A stretch of DNA of 64,000 nucleotides from Vreelandella salicampi (lineage in GTDB: Bacteria; Pseudomonadota; Gammaproteobacteria; Pseudomonadales; Halomonadaceae): assembly GCF_013415105.1 (NCBI RefSeq), contig NZ_JACCDF010000003.1, positions 62,001-126,000 of the forward strand, written 5' to 3'. The notes under the pieces were generated by a model, which saw only the letters and a program-made list of their open reading frames with translations, ran no database searches and was not told where the DNA came from. Numbering within the stretch: position 1 is the first letter of the stretch; each line of letters opens with the position of its first letter. The translations under genes and the position numbers were made by a program. Shown in pieces: positions 61,001 through 64,000 of the stretch.

Positions 61001-61105
61001 ACACCTCACACCTCACACCTCACACCTCACACCTCACACCTCACACCTCACACCTCACACCTCACACCTCACACCTCACACCTCACACCTCACACCTCAC
61101 ACCTC
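61001..61105. repeat. 15-copy heptanucleotide tandem repeat
   Basis: ACACCTC is repeated 15 times without error. It lies in the 346-base gap between cspA and the SLC13 transporter gene, about 130 bases before the latter's start. A reading frame through it would encode a meaningless HTSHLTP pattern and is not a gene. The rest of the gap holds the cspA terminator, AT-rich DNA with a weak promoter candidate (TTGATC at 61123) and no other recognisable feature. Confidence 0.95.
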
Positions 61106-61235
61106 ACCAGATTTATATTATTTTGATCTTACTGTGTTTCTAAAAATAACTTTTTAGAATATCCGTAACGCGGCACAATAGCCCATGTTTTTCGTTACGT
61201 CTTTTTATTAAGCTTTCTACTAAGGACGCGGGGCT

Positions 61236-63005
61236 ATGTCGCTGGATGCTTGGATTGCGGTTGGGGTAGTGCTCACTATCTTCCCGCTAATGACGCTGTC
61301 GCGTCTTGGCCCCGATATTATTCTGCTGGGTGCGGTAGTGGTGTTGATGACCCTGGGCGTTATCGATCCGCAGCAGGCGCTAGGCGGTTTTTCAAATAGC
61401 GGCCTGTTTACCGTCGCGTTTATGTACGTTTTAGTGGCCAGCATCCGTGAAACCGGCGGCATCGATCTGATCATTCGCTATGTCTTAGGCCGGCCTACCG
61501 GGGAGCGGGGCGCGCTTGTGCGCCTACTGTTGCCAGTCGCCTCGTTAAGCGGCTTTCTTAATAACACGCCGGTAGTAGCGACCTACATTCCAGCGGTGAT
61601 GAGCTGGAGTCGTCGGCTACGGCTCTCTCCGCAGCGGCTTTTGATGCCGCTGAGCTTCGCGTCGATTCTCGGCGGGACGATTACCCTATTCGGTACCAGC
61701 ACTAACTTGGTGGTGCATGGATTACTGGTCGAGCGCTACCCCGACCTTGCCATGGGGCTGTTTGATTTGGCCTGGGTGGGTGTTCCTGTCGCAGTCATTG
61801 GGCTTAGTTATTTGATCTTATTGGGGCCGCGCCTGTTGCCTTCCCGGGATGGCATGGCAAAAGCATTTGCCAACCCCCGCGAGTTCACCATTGAAATGGA
61901 AGTCGACCCTGCGGGGGTGCTGGTTGACCGCACGGTAGAAGAAGCGGGTCTGCGCCATTTACAGGAGCTATTTCTGGTCGAAATTGAGCGTGCCGGTAAC
62001 GTGGTTAGCGTGGTGGGGCCAGGGGAGCGGCTAAAAGCAGGCGACCGGTTAGTGTTTGCGGGCACCTCAGATGCAGCCGTTGAGCTACAGCAGATACGCG
62101 GTTTGATTCCTTCCCATGATGGCGCTTCCAGTCTAGAAAAAGAGTTTAAGGAGCGCCGGCTGGTAGAGGCGGTGGTATCCAATCAGTGTCAATTTATCGG
62201 CCAGAGCATCCGCGATGGGCACTTTAGAACCCTGTATGGCGCCGCCGTGTTGGCTGTTTGCCGTGGCGGTGAGCGAGTGACAGGCAACCTGGGGCAGGTG
62301 CGTTTACAGCCTGCCGATGTGCTGTTGTTGGAAGCGCGCCCGCCGTTTATCGAACGTCACCGCCAATCGAAAGACTTTCTGCTGATCAGCGAGCTTAACG
62401 GCGCAGCGCGCCCGGTACACGAGAAAGCGCCGCTGGCCTGGGCGATTCTGTTGGGCGCCGTATTGCTGGCTGCAGTCGGCGTATTGAGTATGCTAAACGC
62501 TGCCATGCTGGGAGCGTCGCTTTCGTTGTTAGCCGGCTGCTGCAGCGTGGGGGCTGCCAAGCGCGGGCTAGATACCCAGGTGCTACTGACCATTGCCGCT
62601 TCGTTTGGCGTAGGCGCGGCGCTGCAAAGTTCTGGAGCTGCCGATGAAATCGCTGGGGAAATCCTTTCTCTGGTGGCTGGCAGCCCGCTGCTACTGCTAA
62701 TTGGCACTTACTGCGTCGTGGCAGTGCTTACAGAGCTAGTCACTAATAATGCCGCCGCGGTGATCATCTTTCCGGTGGTCATGGCGGCAGCGGAAAGCCT
62801 GGGCGTTAATCCGATGCCCTATGTGGTGACGGTGATGTTTGCGGCCTCGGCAAGCTTTCTCACCCCGATTGGTTATCAAACCAACTTAATGGTGCACGGC
62901 CCTGGTGGCTACGGCATCGGCGACTTTTTGCGCGTTGGCGCTGGTTTGAACCTACTGACCGGCGCGATTGCCTTGACGCTTATTCCGTTGATTTGGCCGT
63001 TTTAA
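61236..63005 (+). CDS. SLC13-family permease with RCK_C (TrkA-C) domains
   Basis: Membrane protein of 589 residues: N-terminal helices (LSGFLNNTPVVATYIPAVMSW), two cytosolic TrkA-C domains (about 205-385; TVEEAGLRHLQELFLVEIER and GQSIRDGHFRTLYGA), then more helices with TELVTNNAAAVIIFPVVMAAA. The two segments with NNTP and TNNAA are the SLC13/DASS signatures for sodium-coupled anion transport. The sulfate or dicarboxylate preference is unknown; the RCK domains suggest nucleotide or ion control. AAGGA lies 11 bases before the ATG. Confidence 0.92.
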   Translation: MSLDAWIAVGVVLTIFPLMTLSRLGPDIILLGAVVVLMTLGVIDPQQALGGFSNSGLFTVAFMYVLVASIRETGGIDLIIRYVLGRPTGERGALVRLLLPVASLSGFLNNTPVVATYIPAVMSWSRRLRLSPQRLLMPLSFASILGGTITLFGTSTNLVVHGLLVERYPDLAMGLFDLAWVGVPVAVIGLSYLILLGPRLLPSRDGMAKAFANPREFTIEMEVDPAGVLVDRTVEEAGLRHLQELFLVEIERAGNVVSVVGPGERLKAGDRLVFAGTSDAAVELQQIRGLIPSHDGASSLEKEFKERRLVEAVVSNQCQFIGQSIRDGHFRTLYGAAVLAVCRGGERVTGNLGQVRLQPADVLLLEARPPFIERHRQSKDFLLISELNGAARPVHEKAPLAWAILLGAVLLAAVGVLSMLNAAMLGASLSLLAGCCSVGAAKRGLDTQVLLTIAASFGVGAALQSSGAADEIAGEILSLVAGSPLLLLIGTYCVVAVLTELVTNNAAAVIIFPVVMAAAESLGVNPMPYVVTVMFAASASFLTPIGYQTNLMVHGPGGYGIGDFLRVGAGLNLLTGAIALTLIPLIWPF

Positions 63006-63074
63006 GCTGGCAATGTCTCGCCGTCAACGTTGCTTTGCGCTAGGGTGTCGCTTTTATGTGTAAGGAAGATGCTG

Positions 63075-63743
63075 ATGAGTGAATCAGGCGAACTGATAAT
63101 TGAACCGAAGAGTGGCCAACCAGCCGATGCCTGCGTTTTTATTCTTCATGGTTTAGGGGCTGATGGCCACGACTTTGAACCGCTAGTGCCGGCGCTCGCA
63201 CTGCCGGAAAACGCTAACGTGCGTTTCATTATGCCTCATGCCCCGCGCTTACCCGTCACCGTCAACGGCGGGATGATCATTCCCGCTTGGTACGATATTT
63301 TAGCCATGGACTTAGGGCGCCGGGTGGATGAAGTGCAGCTGAAAAAGTCGGCCGAGCGTATTCAGGCGCTGATGGAAGAGCAGATCGATCAAGGCATCGA
63401 TAGCCGTCGGATTATCATGGCAGGCTTCTCTCAGGGCGGCGCTGTCGCCTATCACGCGGCGCTCTCTTTTTCGCAGCCGTTGGGCGGGCTTTTGGCGATG
63501 TCGACTTACTTTGCCACCGCTGACAGCATCGAGCTCGCCGAGGTGAATCGCTCCATTCCCATTGAGGTGCATCACGGCAACTTTGACCCCGTCGTGCCAG
63601 AAACACTCGGGCGTGCGGGGTTTGATAAGGTCAAAGCGCTTGGCTATCCGGCCGATTATCGCCAGTATTCCATGGCGCATGCGCTTTGCCCTCAGCAAGT
63701 GCAAGACATCGGTAAATGGTTAAGCGAACGCTTGGCACCGTAG
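63075..63743 (+). CDS. Carboxylesterase/phospholipase-type serine hydrolase
   Basis: Alpha/beta hydrolase of 222 residues. The nucleophile is in GFSQGGAVAYH; the Asp in HGNFDPVVP; the His in SMAHALCPQQ. FILHGLGADGHDF is the typical oxyanion loop region of the EstB/LYPLA family. Substrate is unknown, probably short acyl esters. AAGGAAG precedes; the ATG at 63075 has the better spacing, the one at 63069 is also possible. It starts 69 bases after the SLC13 gene. Confidence 0.9.
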   Translation: MSESGELIIEPKSGQPADACVFILHGLGADGHDFEPLVPALALPENANVRFIMPHAPRLPVTVNGGMIIPAWYDILAMDLGRRVDEVQLKKSAERIQALMEEQIDQGIDSRRIIMAGFSQGGAVAYHAALSFSQPLGGLLAMSTYFATADSIELAEVNRSIPIEVHHGNFDPVVPETLGRAGFDKVKALGYPADYRQYSMAHALCPQQVQDIGKWLSERLAP

Positions 63744-63823
63744 GCCTCGCCCAAGGTCGTCTCGACAGCGCTGAGACGGCCGGGCAAACTGCTTTAAGAT
63801 TTTGTTTGCCTTAAGGAAATGCG

Positions 63824-64000
63824 ATGAGTCACTCCCCCTTTGTTAATCTTCCTGACGCGCAGGGCTACTTTGGCCGCTTTGGCGGACAGCACATCCCGCC
63901 TGAACTTAAGGCGGTAATGGATGATATCGATGCTGCCTACGAGGAGATTCGCCATCGCGAGGACTTTCAGCAGGAGCTGGCTGAGCTTTTGGCCGACTAC
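63824..64000 (+). CDS. trpB: Tryptophan synthase beta chain-like protein, 5' part
   Basis: The first 59 codons are inside the window. GYFGRFGGQHIPPELKAVM matches the N-terminal GxFGGxxxPxxL pattern of TrpB (PLP-dependent indole + serine to tryptophan). The extra residues before it (MSHSPFVNLPDAQ) and QHIPPEL suggest a TrpB-like branch other than the standard trpBA enzyme. TAAGGAAAT precedes the ATG. Whether trpA follows is outside the window. Confidence 0.75.
   Translation, partial: MSHSPFVNLPDAQGYFGRFGGQHIPPELKAVMDDIDAAYEEIRHREDFQQELAELLADY

Noticed and set aside
61001..61105. Possible CRISPR array
   Set aside because: The unit is 7 bp and perfectly contiguous; there are no spacers and no cas genes.
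60951..61157. A 68-codon open frame over the heptanucleotide repeat
   Set aside because: It only translates the tandem repeat (HTSHLTP pattern), starts inside the cspA terminator and has no ribosome binding site.
63756..63780. Hairpin after the carboxylesterase gene
   Set aside because: Only six bases pair around a 9-base loop, with no T-run; too weak to call a terminator.

Overview
The window reads as core chromosome of a gammaproteobacterium, most likely a member of the Halomonadaceae (Halomonas and relatives). This is inferred from gene order (nlpD-rpoS, lptD-surA-pdxA-rsmA-apaG-apaH, rpsU-dnaG-rpoD), acidic protein composition, a fairly GC-rich sequence, and a compatible-solute uptake cluster. 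No rRNA, tRNA, CRISPR array, insertion sequence, prophage or defence island was recognised. Nearly every gene has a recognisable family.

Layout. 1-4.7 kb: 3' end of a DUF368 membrane protein, nlpD, rpoS, alr, lpxL, closed by a bidirectional terminator. 4.8-6.2 kb (minus): speD and an OsmC-like gene. 6.3-8.0 kb (minus): murU and amgK (peptidoglycan recycling), divergent from 8.0-15.8 kb (plus): lptD-surA-pdxA-rsmA-apaG-apaH-cca, most genes overlapping or nearly so. 15.9-18.5 kb: folK-folB (minus), plsY (plus), tsaD (minus). 18.6-23.0 kb: the macromolecular synthesis operon rpsU-dnaG-rpoD with a good sigma-70 promoter, a terminator-like attenuator after rpsU, and an end terminator. 23-30.5 kb: an orphan membrane protein, sdaA, the formaldehyde-detoxification pair frmA/fghA, mtgA, an EAL protein, an EamA transporter and a DUF4168 protein. 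30.7-33.4 kb: a cNMP/CBS/DUF294 nucleotidyltransferase overlapping a DEDD-type exonuclease.

33.5-38.9 kb (minus) is an osmolyte-uptake cluster: ProV and ProW, then ProX, a UspA-like protein and a BCCT carrier, punctuated by terminators; a perfect inverted repeat lies upstream of proV. 39.1-42.3 kb (minus): LysR regulator, AEC transporter and a soluble PQQ-type sugar dehydrogenase. 42.4-50.4 kb is an iron-siderophore locus: a TonB receptor divergent from a periplasmic binding protein, two FecCD permeases, an ATPase and an exporter-type ABC protein, with two Fur-like boxes between the divergent units. 50.5-56 kb: DUF533/TerB protein, pgpA, a succinate-semialdehyde-type dehydrogenase, msrA and a chemoreceptor. 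56.1-60.3 kb: a divergent LysR regulator, mmsA and a GMC oxidoreductase, together resembling the known 3-hydroxypropionate/malonate-semialdehyde degradation modules (HpdH-MmsA, DddA-DddC). 60.3-64 kb: a 149-bp near-palindromic element that supplies the stop codon of the GMC gene, cspA with a long leader, a 15-copy 7-bp tandem repeat, an SLC13-type transporter, a carboxylesterase and the start of a trpB-like gene.

I did not find an obviously undescribed multigene system. The best leads are the palindromic element at the GMC gene end, the 7-bp repeat upstream of the SLC13 gene, the inverted repeat upstream of proV, the exporter-fold ABC protein in the siderophore locus, and the DUF294/exonuclease pair with an altered Exo II motif.
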